A DNA stretch of 64,000 nucleotides from NCBI RefSeq assembly GCF_003233725.1, contig NZ_QKQV01000011.1, positions 37,929-101,928 on the forward strand, in the 5' to 3' direction. Below the pieces are notes generated by a model. It had not been told where the DNA came from and ran no database searches. It saw only the letters and a program-made list of their open reading frames with translations. The position numbers and the translations under genes are program-made. Every line of letters begins with the position of its first letter. Positions within the stretch are counted from its first letter, which is position 1. Below are positions 53,267 through 61,800 of the stretch, piece after piece. This stretch comes from Mesonia sp. K7. Its GTDB lineage: Bacteria; Bacteroidota; Bacteroidia; Flavobacteriales; Flavobacteriaceae.

Positions 53267-53296
53267 TTGGTGTAAATAAAAAACCGATTATATTTG
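53267..53296 (+). promoter_or_regulatory. tRNA-Asn promoter
   Basis: TTG (53267-53269) followed 19 bp later by TATATTTG (53289-53296) is a full match to the Bacteroidota consensus TTG-N17-23-TAnnTTTG. The tRNA starts 24 bp downstream. Confidence 0.65.
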
Positions 53297-53319
53297 CATC
53301 CTCTTAGCGATAAGAAAAT

Positions 53320-53396
53320 TCCTCAGTAGCTCAGTTGGTTAGAGCATCTGACTGTTAATCAGAGGGTCACTGGTTCGAGCCCAGTCTGAGGAGCCA
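53320..53396 (+). tRNA. tRNA-Asn (anticodon GUU)
   Basis: A complete cloverleaf: acceptor stem TCCTCAG/CTGAGGA, D arm GCTCAGTTGGTTAGAGC, anticodon stem TCTGA/TCAGA with loop CTGTTAA, T arm CTGGTTCGAGCCCAG, and an encoded CCA (53394-53396). The anticodon is GTT at 53354-53356. Its 3' end is a classic integration site for mobile elements, and the region to its right is accessory. Confidence 0.97.
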
Positions 53397-53404
53397 TTAA
53401 TAAT

Positions 53405-53435
53405 AAAAGCCTTGCAGGAATGTGAGGCTTTTTTG
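53405..53435 (+). terminator. tRNA-Asn terminator
   Basis: An 8-bp stem AAAAGCCT/AGGCTTTT (53405-53412 with 53425-53432) followed by T-rich sequence, 9 bp after the tRNA. Confidence 0.65.
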
Positions 53436-53446
53436 TTTTTATACAA

Positions 53447-53466
53447 GTACAACATAGGTACAACAT
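53447..53466 (+). repeat. Direct repeat GTACAACAT, possible recombinase arm sites
   Basis: GTACAACAT occurs twice (53447-53455 and 53458-53466) with an 11-bp period, about one helical turn, 51 bp past the tRNA. Tandem short repeats beside a tRNA are typical arm-binding sites of tyrosine integrases in Bacteroidota elements. No integrase gene was found in the window, so the attachment role is inferred. Confidence 0.35.
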
Positions 53467-53517
53467 TTTTTAAAAACCTTTTTTAGAAAAGTTTCCTCTT
53501 TTGTTTATTTTTATAAA

Positions 53518-54435
53518 GTGGAAAAAGAATCATTAAACCCCTTAGCTTATTTCGAAAACTTAATAGAGGATAATAAAATTGTCTATCTCAAAAATAAGAT
53601 GATAGATGATTTTTTGGAGATGGATGCATTTTGGAAACTAGAGCATATAGATAGGGAAGAGGGGATAGTAGAGTTTATAATGGTACATTATGATACTGAA
53701 ACCCGTCAATCTTACAAAGATAAATCAACCCTGAATTTTCACAACAATTTTCAACAGACTTTAAATGCAGAACTTAAAAAAGCTGAACAATATATTGATA
53801 GGCTTGTTGTCCAAGCAACCATAAATGGAAATAACCCCTCAGAGATTATTAATCTTCAACAAAAACTTATAAAAAAGCTAATAGATAAAGCGAAAGAAAT
53901 TTACCCGTCATATCCTTCAGTTGAAGAAACCCTTAAAGGCCTTCATAATTATTTAAAAACAAAATATACCGAGAAAAGTTCCAATCCATCAAGCAGATCA
54001 CTCATTTTAGAAAATCCCGATGAATATTCACCAGATTCCTTTTGTTGGGATGCCTTTGATGATGAACAAAGAATTGAAAGCCTTAAGAAGCTTTACGAAC
54101 TGTTAGGTCAAAATCCAAAAGTTATTGAAGGATCCCTAGAAGAATTTATCAATGCATTTTCACAAAAAGCAGTCATTAATGGAATCAAATGGCATATATG
54201 TGGGAAGAGTGGAAAAATGGCTAAAACCTCTTTATTGTATTTTATAAGGACAATGGCTGAAGAAGGTTTTATTAACCCTATAGCTGACAATACAGAACTA
54301 TATCGAAAAATTCGTTATGTGTTCAGGAATCCTGACGGAACTAAGATTGAAGGATTAAGAAAATCAAACTATACATCATCCCATAGACCAACAGGTAAAA
54401 AGCAAATAGATAAAATTTTAAATAGTCTATTTTAG
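53518..54435 (+). CDS. Mobile-element protein of unknown function
   Basis: A 305-residue soluble protein from a GTG start. It has no signal peptide or membrane helix; a Lys/Glu-rich helical middle (residues 70-150, NAELKKAEQYIDRLVVQATI) and a C-terminal region around residues 190-290 with NGIKWHICGKSGKMAKTSLL and IDKILNSLF. I do not recognise the family. Its position directly behind tRNA-Asn and before an excisionase-like gene marks it as element cargo or a replication-linked gene. Confidence 0.6.
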   Translation: MEKESLNPLAYFENLIEDNKIVYLKNKMIDDFLEMDAFWKLEHIDREEGIVEFIMVHYDTETRQSYKDKSTLNFHNNFQQTLNAELKKAEQYIDRLVVQATINGNNPSEIINLQQKLIKKLIDKAKEIYPSYPSVEETLKGLHNYLKTKYTEKSSNPSSRSLILENPDEYSPDSFCWDAFDDEQRIESLKKLYELLGQNPKVIEGSLEEFINAFSQKAVINGIKWHICGKSGKMAKTSLLYFIRTMAEEGFINPIADNTELYRKIRYVFRNPDGTKIEGLRKSNYTSSHRPTGKKQIDKILNSLF

Positions 54436-54468
54436 TCAATCCCTGAATTAAGAAAGCTCTAAAGAAAT

Positions 54469-54497
54469 ACACGTACACATACGTAACCCTTACGTGT
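54469..54497. repeat. Inverted repeat with ACGTA copies
   Basis: ACACGTA (54469-54475) and TACGTGT (54491-54497) form a 7-bp dyad around CACATACGTAACCCT; an extra ACGTA lies within. It is in the 138-bp gap before the HTH gene and may be a protein-binding or replication-origin-like site. Confidence 0.35.
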
Positions 54498-54534
54498 GCC
54501 CTATTACCTAATTATCTCTCGTAAAACTTGTTAA

Positions 54535-54553
54535 GGACAGGATAGTCTTGTCC
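54535..54553. promoter_or_regulatory. Operator-like 19-bp near-palindrome before the HTH gene
   Basis: GGACAGGATAGTCTTGTCC is symmetric at 7 of 8 arm positions around TAG. It ends 20 bp before the start of the excisionase-like gene, a place where such a DNA-binding protein could act on itself. Confidence 0.4.
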
Positions 54554-54573
54554 ATTAATTAAAATTATAACGT

Positions 54574-54861
54574 ATGAGAGATCTTATACAAGAAAAAAAT
54601 GCAAAACCAAGTAATCAAGAAAACAAAAATTGGTTTGCAAAAGAAGTCCTGAGCTTTAAAGAAGCTCTAAAATTACTGGACATATCTGCCAGTACCCTTT
54701 ACAAGCTTACCCACAAAAAGGCAATTACCTACTACAAACCCAGTGGTAAGATGATCTATTTCAAGAGGGTTGATCTAATCAATTGGATGCTCCAAAACAA
54801 GCAGACCTCTACAAGAGAGGTAAAACAACAGATGTTTAACCAATTAAAAATTGCACAGTAA
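54574..54861 (+). CDS. Excisionase-like helix-turn-helix protein
   Basis: A 95-residue DNA-binding protein with an HTH of the MerR/excisionase type (VLSFKEALKLLDISASTLYK followed by YKPSGKMIYFKRVDLINWM). Such proteins are frequent just upstream of primase genes in Bacteroidota integrative elements and control excision or replication. Its stop overlaps the primase start by one base (TAATG). Confidence 0.85.
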   Translation: MRDLIQEKNAKPSNQENKNWFAKEVLSFKEALKLLDISASTLYKLTHKKAITYYKPSGKMIYFKRVDLINWMLQNKQTSTREVKQQMFNQLKIAQ

Positions 54862-56294
54862 TGGAAAATCAAGAAGAGAGAGAAGTAACTGAAATCCAAT
54901 TTTGGAAAGAAACTCCTTACGCCGGACAAATAAGGATTGAAATAATCAGTTCGAAGTTTATTAAGTTTTTAGAGAGTAAAGGCTATAGAAAGTTGGTCAA
55001 GAAAAACAACTTTCAATTGGTCAAAGTTAAACATTCTAGTGTTATTAGCCCTGTTGAGGTTTTTCAGATGAGAGATGAAATTAGAAAACACTTTCAAGAA
55101 CTGGATAGGGAAGATGTATGGGAAGAGTTTTTACAGGCAGATTTCCTTTCAAAAAGAATTACTGAAGGAATAGAAAGTATCAGTATCGATTTTGACTGTG
55201 GTGACGAAAAAACAGCCTATTTTTTTTATCAGAATGGTGTTCTGAAAGTAACCAAAAACACTATTGGTATAATTACCTATGAAGATTATGATGGTTTCGT
55301 ATGGGAAGACCAGATTATTCCAAGAGAGTTTATGCCTACAAACTCACAAAATGCAGAATTTAGAAGGTTTTGTATTGACTTGAGTAGGAATAATCCAGAA
55401 AGGTTGCTATCCCTCCAAAGTATTATTGGTTACACGCTGCACGGATATAAAGACCCATCACTTACGAAGGCTATAGTTTTGATGGATGAGGTTATAGATA
55501 TTGACGCTATAGTTTCAGAAGGTGGTACAGGAAAGAGCCTATTGACTGAGGGTGTTGGTAAAATGATTCCCTGTTTAAGAAAAAACGGGAAAAATTTAAG
55601 TACGGACAGTAGGTTTTTCTTTGCTGATGTAGAACCTCACCATCAAGTAATGGTTTTTGACGATGTGAAAGCAGATTTTCAATTTGAAAGTCTTTACTCT
55701 ATGATAACGGGCGAACTTCCAATTGAAAAAAAATACAAAAACCCTGTGATTATAGGATTTAAGGAAGTACCTAAAGTGATAATTACTTCCAACTATTTAG
55801 TAAGAGGTACTGGAGGGAACTCTGAAGAAAGAAGAAAGGTTGAATTTGAAGTATCGCCTTATTACAGACAAGAAGAAACTGTTGTTGAAAAATTTGGACA
55901 TCGATTTTTTGATGATTGGACTATGGCTGAATGGTACAAATTTGACAACTTTATGATTGCATGTACCCAAGTTTTCTTGAATAAGGGAATTATAGAACCG
56001 GACCCTATAAATATCACAAGAAATAGACTCATGGCGGAAACCCACCCCAGCTTTGTATCCTTTATGCAAGAAGCTTTAGAGAACCCTGGAAGTTATGAGG
56101 GTGAAGAGTCTGCGACATACATTAAATTCAATAAAGCTAATTTGTTTAGAAAATTCAGAAGGACACATCCAGATTGTCATCAAGCTACTGCTATTAGATT
56201 TAAAAAGTGGATGGATAAATATGCTGATATCAATGATATTGAAATAGAGCATATGAAAAGCAACAGTTTAACCTATGTAAAATTTAAAAAATAG
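54861..56294 (+). CDS. Primase-helicase family protein of the mobile element
   Basis: A 477-residue protein. A P-loop GGTGKS near residue 220, then MVFDDVKADFQFESLYSMIT (Walker B-like DD) and VIITSNYLVRGTGGNSEERR (a C-motif Asn and an arginine finger-like Arg) match the DUF5906/SF3-type helicase of satellite elements. The N-terminal 200 residues are probably a primase-like or accessory part. It would drive replication of the excised element. Confidence 0.85.
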   Translation: MENQEEREVTEIQFWKETPYAGQIRIEIISSKFIKFLESKGYRKLVKKNNFQLVKVKHSSVISPVEVFQMRDEIRKHFQELDREDVWEEFLQADFLSKRITEGIESISIDFDCGDEKTAYFFYQNGVLKVTKNTIGIITYEDYDGFVWEDQIIPREFMPTNSQNAEFRRFCIDLSRNNPERLLSLQSIIGYTLHGYKDPSLTKAIVLMDEVIDIDAIVSEGGTGKSLLTEGVGKMIPCLRKNGKNLSTDSRFFFADVEPHHQVMVFDDVKADFQFESLYSMITGELPIEKKYKNPVIIGFKEVPKVIITSNYLVRGTGGNSEERRKVEFEVSPYYRQEETVVEKFGHRFFDDWTMAEWYKFDNFMIACTQVFLNKGIIEPDPINITRNRLMAETHPSFVSFMQEALENPGSYEGEESATYIKFNKANLFRKFRRTHPDCHQATAIRFKKWMDKYADINDIEIEHMKSNSLTYVKFKK

Positions 56295-56299
56295 TAATT

Positions 56300-57094
56300 A
56301 TGAAAAATACTCATATACAGTGGTGTAACCACACTTGGAACACACATATCTATTGTAAAAAAGTATCAGAAGGATGTAAGTTTTGTTATATGTTTAGGGA
56401 TATGGAAGAAATGGGAATTGACATCAAAAAGGTAACCAAAACAAGTAAAAGTACTTTTTACGCTCCTTTGGATATTGTAGAACCAGGTATTTTCTTTGCC
56501 AATTCTTGGAGTGATTTTTTTATTGAGGAGGCAGATGCTTGGAGAAATGATGCTTGGAAAATCATCAAGCAAACCCAAGATAGACATATCTACTTACTAT
56601 TAACAAAAAGACCTGAAAGGGTATTAGAATGTTTGCCAGATGATTGGGGAGAGGGTTACCCCAATGTCTGGATAGGAGTTTCCGTTGAAAATCAAAACAG
56701 AACCTCAAGAATAGATATACTAAAGGATATTCCTGCCGCTATTAGATTTGTAAGCTTTGAGCCTTTATTGGAGAATATCAATCTCAATGAATCCCAAATA
56801 CAAACAGTAGACTGGGCAATTCTAGGGGGTGAAAGTGGTAACGAAACAGGTAAATATAGATATAGACCTTGTGAAATCGATTGGTTTGAGCATTTAATTG
56901 ACCAATTTGAAGGAGCTCCTACAGCAATCTTTGTAAAGCAGTTGGGCACTCATTTAGCCAATCAATACTACTTTTTGGATGACAAAGGAGGAAATTGGAA
57001 TGAATGGGGAGCATTTCCAAAACTACAAAGAAGGGAGCACCCAATAGATGTAACCAAATATTTTAAAAACAGTGACAAAGTGACAATTATGTAG
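56300..57094 (+). CDS. Phage Gp37/Gp68 family protein (DUF5131)
   Basis: A 264-residue protein starting MKNTHIQWCNHTWNTHIYCK and continuing KVSEGCKFCYM, the DUF5131 (phage Gp37/Gp68) pattern, with Cys residues like those of a radical SAM cluster, then PLLTKRPER-like (here LLTKRPERVLECLP) and GGESGNETGKYRYRP motifs. The activity is not established. It is 5 bp after the primase-helicase gene and is followed by a strong terminator, so it ends the element's early operon. Confidence 0.87.
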   Translation: MKNTHIQWCNHTWNTHIYCKKVSEGCKFCYMFRDMEEMGIDIKKVTKTSKSTFYAPLDIVEPGIFFANSWSDFFIEEADAWRNDAWKIIKQTQDRHIYLLLTKRPERVLECLPDDWGEGYPNVWIGVSVENQNRTSRIDILKDIPAAIRFVSFEPLLENINLNESQIQTVDWAILGGESGNETGKYRYRPCEIDWFEHLIDQFEGAPTAIFVKQLGTHLANQYYFLDDKGGNWNEWGAFPKLQRREHPIDVTKYFKNSDKVTIM

Positions 57095-57115
57095 AAAACT
57101 ATTTTTTTGAAAATG

Positions 57116-57141
57116 AAAAGGTGCAGAAATGCACCTTTTTT
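57116..57141 (+). terminator. Terminator of the element operon
   Basis: A 10-bp perfect stem AAAAGGTGCA/TGCACCTTTT with a GAAA tetraloop and six T residues, 22 bp after the DUF5131 stop. Confidence 0.85.
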
Positions 57142-57144
57142 ATT

Positions 57145-57160
57145 ATGCCTATATAGGCAT
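57145..57160. repeat. 16-bp perfect palindrome ATGCCTATATAGGCAT
   Basis: A perfect palindrome right after the element terminator. It could be a binding or recombination site; no partner copy was seen in the window. Confidence 0.4.
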
Positions 57161-57260
57161 CTAAAAATTAAACCAAACACAAATTAATAGGAAAAAAAGA
57201 ACCACTAAAATCGTTTTATAGCGATCCTTTCAGGTAGTGTTGTTAATTGATTTAATTAGC

Positions 57261-57290
57261 ACCCGACTAAGTCGAGCGCTAGCGAGGGGT
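57261..57290. repeat. GC-rich structured repeat at the end of the toxin locus
   Basis: A 30-bp segment with 19 G/C in very AT-rich DNA, directly after the stop of the last immunity gene. Outer arms ACCC/GGGT enclose two short dyads, GACT-a-AGTC and CGCTAGCG. It looks like an interspersed structured repeat or a recombination/termination signal. Confidence 0.35.
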
Positions 57291-57698
57291 CTAAAGAATA
57301 ACTTCTTTATTAATAATTAAATCAAAATAACAATATAATTTCCTTTCCATATCTTTAAAATAAAAAACTTTGTCTTTTTCCACTTTATCTAAGAAAATCA
57401 AATCTTTTGTTTTGCCATAAGTTTTTATTTCACGTGAAGATATATTTATTTCGGCTATTTTAAAACCATTACCAAATAACTTACTTCTAAATTGTGGGAT
57501 ATATATTTTTTTATTAAAGTATAAAAAAGGTCCTCCATAGAGATAATCTGTAAATTTTATATCATTTATTAATATGTACCCAACCTCAGGCCCTCCTTGC
57601 GATATTTCTCTTAAATCTGTATAAGTTATTTTTAAATTTCTATTTAAAAACTTATTAGTTATGAACTGGATTGGTGTTTCTAAATTAGAACTTTTCAT
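57291..57698 (-). CDS. Putative immunity protein for the orphan Rhs tip
   Basis: A 135-residue soluble protein, AT-rich, with no signal peptide or recognised domain. Its start overlaps the stop of the orphan toxin frame by 4 bp, the usual toxin-immunity coupling. It is Lys/Ile/Phe-rich and has a run of aromatic strands (YLYGGPFLYFNKKIYIPQF). Immunity is inferred from position only. Confidence 0.6.
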   Translation of the reverse strand: MKSSNLETPIQFITNKFLNRNLKITYTDLREISQGGPEVGYILINDIKFTDYLYGGPFLYFNKKIYIPQFRSKLFGNGFKIAEINISSREIKTYGKTKDLIFLDKVEKDKVFYFKDMERKLYCYFDLIINKEVIL

Positions 57699-58563
57699 CT
57701 TGAAATATATTTTGAAGATTGTTTTATAACTCCTTTTGAACCGATTATAAATTGAAGTGATCCGCCAGGATATCTTATTCCTTGAGGACCAATAATACCG
57801 AACTTCATTGGTGTGCCTTTAGGAATAAAACCTGTTGTATATTGAGTTAATAATGGATTCCAACTGGGTTTAATAGCAGCAAAAGTGCGATTAATAAATG
57901 GATTGGTTCCAATTCTTAAACCCCAAAAATCTGATCTTCCCAAGCTCATGTTTCCAAAGCGTTGTACAGGTATATTGAAAGGTGCTTTTACAGTTATTCC
58001 TCCAATTAAAAAACCATCTGAAGAAGTTAAACCACTCCCTAATCTTGATAACCCAGCTGATAATCCTTTAAATACATAATTACCACCAACAAAACCAACG
58101 CCCGTATTAATTCCTTCACTAAGTGCGTAATCAGTTGCAGGATCATAAGGCTTATGTTCAGTAAAATAATCATCATCTCCTCCAAAGAAACTATTCACAT
58201 AATTGAATAATTGAGCTGGAGTGTTCGTAGTATTTTTATAGTATAATTTTCCATCTTTTTCAGTTAAAATTTGATTATCCCTAACTCCTTCTGGCAGCTC
58301 TTTTCCTACGTATTGCCACCCCTTTCTTGTTGTTGATTGGTCTACAGCCTCATCATCCCATAGATAATTTCCATATCTGTCTTTTATCCAATCCTCTCCA
58401 ATCATTCCTGTAGGGTCAGTATAACGAATAGGGTTTTGAAATGTATAGGCATAAGAACTCCAAGCAGGCATCTCTTCCGCCAACGGGTCAACACTTAACC
58501 AAATACTCCATTTAGGGTTATAATAACGTGCCCCATAATAATTTCCAGTCTCTTTATCCCAAA
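57695..58563 (-). pseudogene. Orphan Rhs C-terminal tip with a second toxin domain
   Basis: The frame begins without a start codon at the join with the 105-codon immunity gene and reads WDKETGNYYGARYYNPKW, then SVDPLAEEMPAWSSYAY and DPTG, a close copy of the end of the Rhs core in the large gene. About 237 residues of different sequence follow, including FIPKGTPMKFGIIGPQG and YPGGSLQF. It has a Met at 58483 but this is inside the core repeat. Such displaced tips act as a reservoir that can recombine with the main gene and replace its toxin. The toxin activity is unknown. Confidence 0.75.
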
Positions 58564-58565
58564 TT

Positions 58566-58883
58566 TTAATTTTTATAAGTAGTCCAATACTCTAAAATAT
58601 CTTTAAATAATATCTTATTTGAATTCAGTAGACATTTTATGGAATTATATAAATATTGGTTTTCATCTTTTACTTCTTGTAATAAATCGTCATACGACGC
58701 TATTATTAAAGCCATTAAAACTCTTTTTTCATCTCCAGATAATGTTGTATTCTTATAAAAAGATAGAAATTCATCTAAACGAGTAGGATCAGAACTTTCT
58801 ATTTCCCAATCTTGTTGATATTCAAAAAAAGGAATTTTTAATTTTTCACTTATGGACTGAATTGCATTTTTCTTTAAAATCAT
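58566..58883 (-). CDS. Putative immunity protein for the main Rhs toxin
   Basis: A 105-residue acidic, helical protein starting MILKKNAIQSISEK, 10 bp after the Rhs stop. Its end abuts the orphan core repeat. No domain is recognised. Position and size are typical of cytoplasmic immunity proteins that bind the cognate C-terminal toxin. Confidence 0.65.
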   Translation of the reverse strand: MILKKNAIQSISEKLKIPFFEYQQDWEIESSDPTRLDEFLSFYKNTTLSGDEKRVLMALIIASYDDLLQEVKDENQYLYNSIKCLLNSNKILFKDILEYWTTYKN

Positions 58884-58893
58884 AGAATCAAAA

Positions 58894-61800
58894 TTATGGA
58901 ATTATTGGGTAAGCAGTTTTAACACCACTTCCGCTTGGAACTAATCTTATATGAGTGGCTTGCTTAAAACTGCCATTTGGCATTACAACTCTTGCAGGAA
59001 AATTTTTAGGTATACGCACATTAATAGCTCCATTAACAGTTTTGTCTAGATTATCTAATATAAACTGGGCCGCTTTTTGATTATTTAAAAATTGCCCTTG
59101 AGCCATGCCTGATCCTTTAGCTCTGTTAATAATAAATTCTGTTGATTCTTCACCATGTCTCACAAAAGTATGTCCAAATTTAGATTTTGTTAATTGGATA
59201 GTATTCTTTACAGTAGATTTACCACCCCACCCAAGTAATTTTTTAAAGAAATTTTTCCCTATACCTGTCATCATGCCTAGTTTAGGTAAGGGTAAAAATT
59301 CTTCAAAATGACCAGGAACTATTTCTCCGCCTCTACCTTTAAGAACATCTCTAAGACCTGGTCTTTTGTTAAAAGTTAAATTCGATTCTAATGTCTCACT
59401 TGTACCTATAACATTCTCTTGTACAGCCATGGTTTCTACAGATACAATATTTCCATCTTCATCTAAATGATTTACATAATCTGTTTCATCTCCACCTTTA
59501 TTACTTACCCATTCTAGTGTACCATCTGCTTTTTTATTCCATTCATCTGTTGGACCATTCTTCCCTACTGCTGAACGTCCATCTGGATCAATTAAATTTA
59601 TAGGGTTTTGATGTGTGTAAACATATGAAGACCATTCAGGAAACCCTTCCGCTAATGGATCCACACTCAACCAAATACTCCATTTCGGGTTATAATATCT
59701 GGCGCCGTAATAGTAATTGCCTGTCTCCTCATCAAATTCCTTTCCGTTAAACTTGAACGGGGTATTGTTGGAGTTTTGGTGTTCATCCACCAAAAGCTCT
59801 CCAAAAGGTAAATATTCCATGTGTTGGGTCACGTCTCCTGCTAAGTTAGTGATATAGCTGGAACTTCCCAAATGGTCGGGGTGAAAATAAAAACGCTCTA
59901 CATTGGTCAAATCGTGGTCTGTAATAGCATCTATATGTGCAGGATAACTAGGGGTGCCACCGTGTGAAGGAATACTAGCCGGCACATCTGTTCCTGTGGC
60001 AGAAGGCAAACTTTTAGAAAGACCAAACTTCTGGTAGGCTTTGGTAACGATAAGGCTGGCATCTCCCATTAGAAAGAGGTCGGCATATTCGGTAATGAGC
60101 ATGGGTTGAGGCTGGTCATACACCTCAATTTGTACCAAGCCGTGCCATCTGCTATAACCAAGCATTTCTTGACTGGTTCCCAAACGACTCCCTACTCGTT
60201 CACTACCTATATAATAATAGTTGGTATACTTTAACAAAGGATTTGGGCCCTCTTCAGGATTTTCAGCAGGCGGTAAAACCTTGGCGACTACCAGGCCACT
60301 CGGGTAGATCATGATATTCCTTCGATCTGCCAGCTGACGGTCTTCTGCATTGGAGTAAGCATCTATACGGTCCTCATTGTACTTGATGATACGTTCCCCA
60401 TTGGCATCATACACATATACCGCCACAGGATGCATATGTTCATTTTCCGGGTCAAGATCTACAGCAGTCAATCTATTCTCTTCATCCCATAGGTTTTCCC
60501 GTAATACAATCTCCTCTTCATCTCTCACCAGTTCTTGTTTGATGATGGTTTGGTTACCGTTATGGTCGTATTCTATGGTTTTGTGTTTTATGTGGGGGTC
60601 ACCATCGTTTGTATTGGGATCATAACCACCATCGGGCATTTCTACAATTCTTCTGGGGGCATGAGGCTGTACATAACCATAATTATCTCCCGCTACATAG
60701 GCTCCTTGTGCATACTCTTGGTAACTTAACCCATAAGAGTTTGGTTTGTTGACAGAAGCAGTATTAGGGTCAAGTGAATAATAGGCTGGCACCCCGTCAT
60801 AATAATGTTGTTGTGTCTTGCTGATGATGTTATGGCTTTTGTCATATTCCATCTGTAAGGTGTATTCCTGTGCAAGAAAGTCATTACTTCCCAGGTTTTC
60901 GTCATTAGGACCTACATACAATCCATAGGCTGCCGTCAACCTGTTATAATTATCATAGGTATAATGATGTTCTGCCGGGCCTCCCAATTGCCCTAAACCA
61001 GGTAAGGTATTGCCAGGGTTTGAAGTAGTGATGTCGGTAATATTGGAAAGAACATCATAAGTATATAGTTTTTTGATGTTTTGGTTTCCACCTGAAAAAG
61101 TATGCTCTACCTCATCTAACCTTCTACGGATATCATAATCATAATTGGTAAACGTACCGTTGCCGTACTCGATACGTTCCCGTTCACCAAATTCATTATA
61201 GAAAATGTTACTGACAATATCAACCGATTGGCTTGAACCGCCGTTTTGTACATCAGAAGTCACTTTATGAACATTACCTGCATCATTGTAATGATACGTT
61301 ACCTTTTCGTCATCGGGATATTCAATTTCCTGAACTCTGTTCCAGTTGTCGTACGTCCAACGGGTTCGAAACCACACACCTCTTCTTCCGGCCACATTTA
61401 CCACCCTGGAAACTTCCTTGACGTTACCCAATTTATCGTACTGGAAATATTGTAATCCCGACGCATCTTTTTGCACAGCTACTCTTCCCACAGAGTTTTC
61501 TGCGTAATTGACGCCAGAAGTTCCATCGGCTCCATAGACATACCTTACGTTGTTTTCCGGATTATTGGGGTAGTTAATGCCCAATAACCTATTATAGGTA
61601 TAATCATAGGTAATCTTACCGGGGTTTTCACCTGCCAATAAGTTAGAATTTTGTCGTTCAATCAAGTTTCCAGCAGTATCATATTTTAACTTGGTGACTC
61701 CTTGGTCTGGGTGTTGTATTTCGGTTCTTCTACCAGCCATATCATAGATACTGTTGGTCACATAGCCCATGGTGTTGGTGACTTTAACAAGTTCGTTGAT

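Noticed and set aside
57095..57290. Right attachment site of the tRNA-Asn element
   Set aside because: No copy of the tRNA 3' end or of GTACAACAT was found here, so no boundary can be assigned.
57695..58483. Independent gene starting at the Met at 58483
   Set aside because: That Met lies inside the repeated Rhs core, and the homology continues upstream to about 58563; better described as an orphan Rhs tip.
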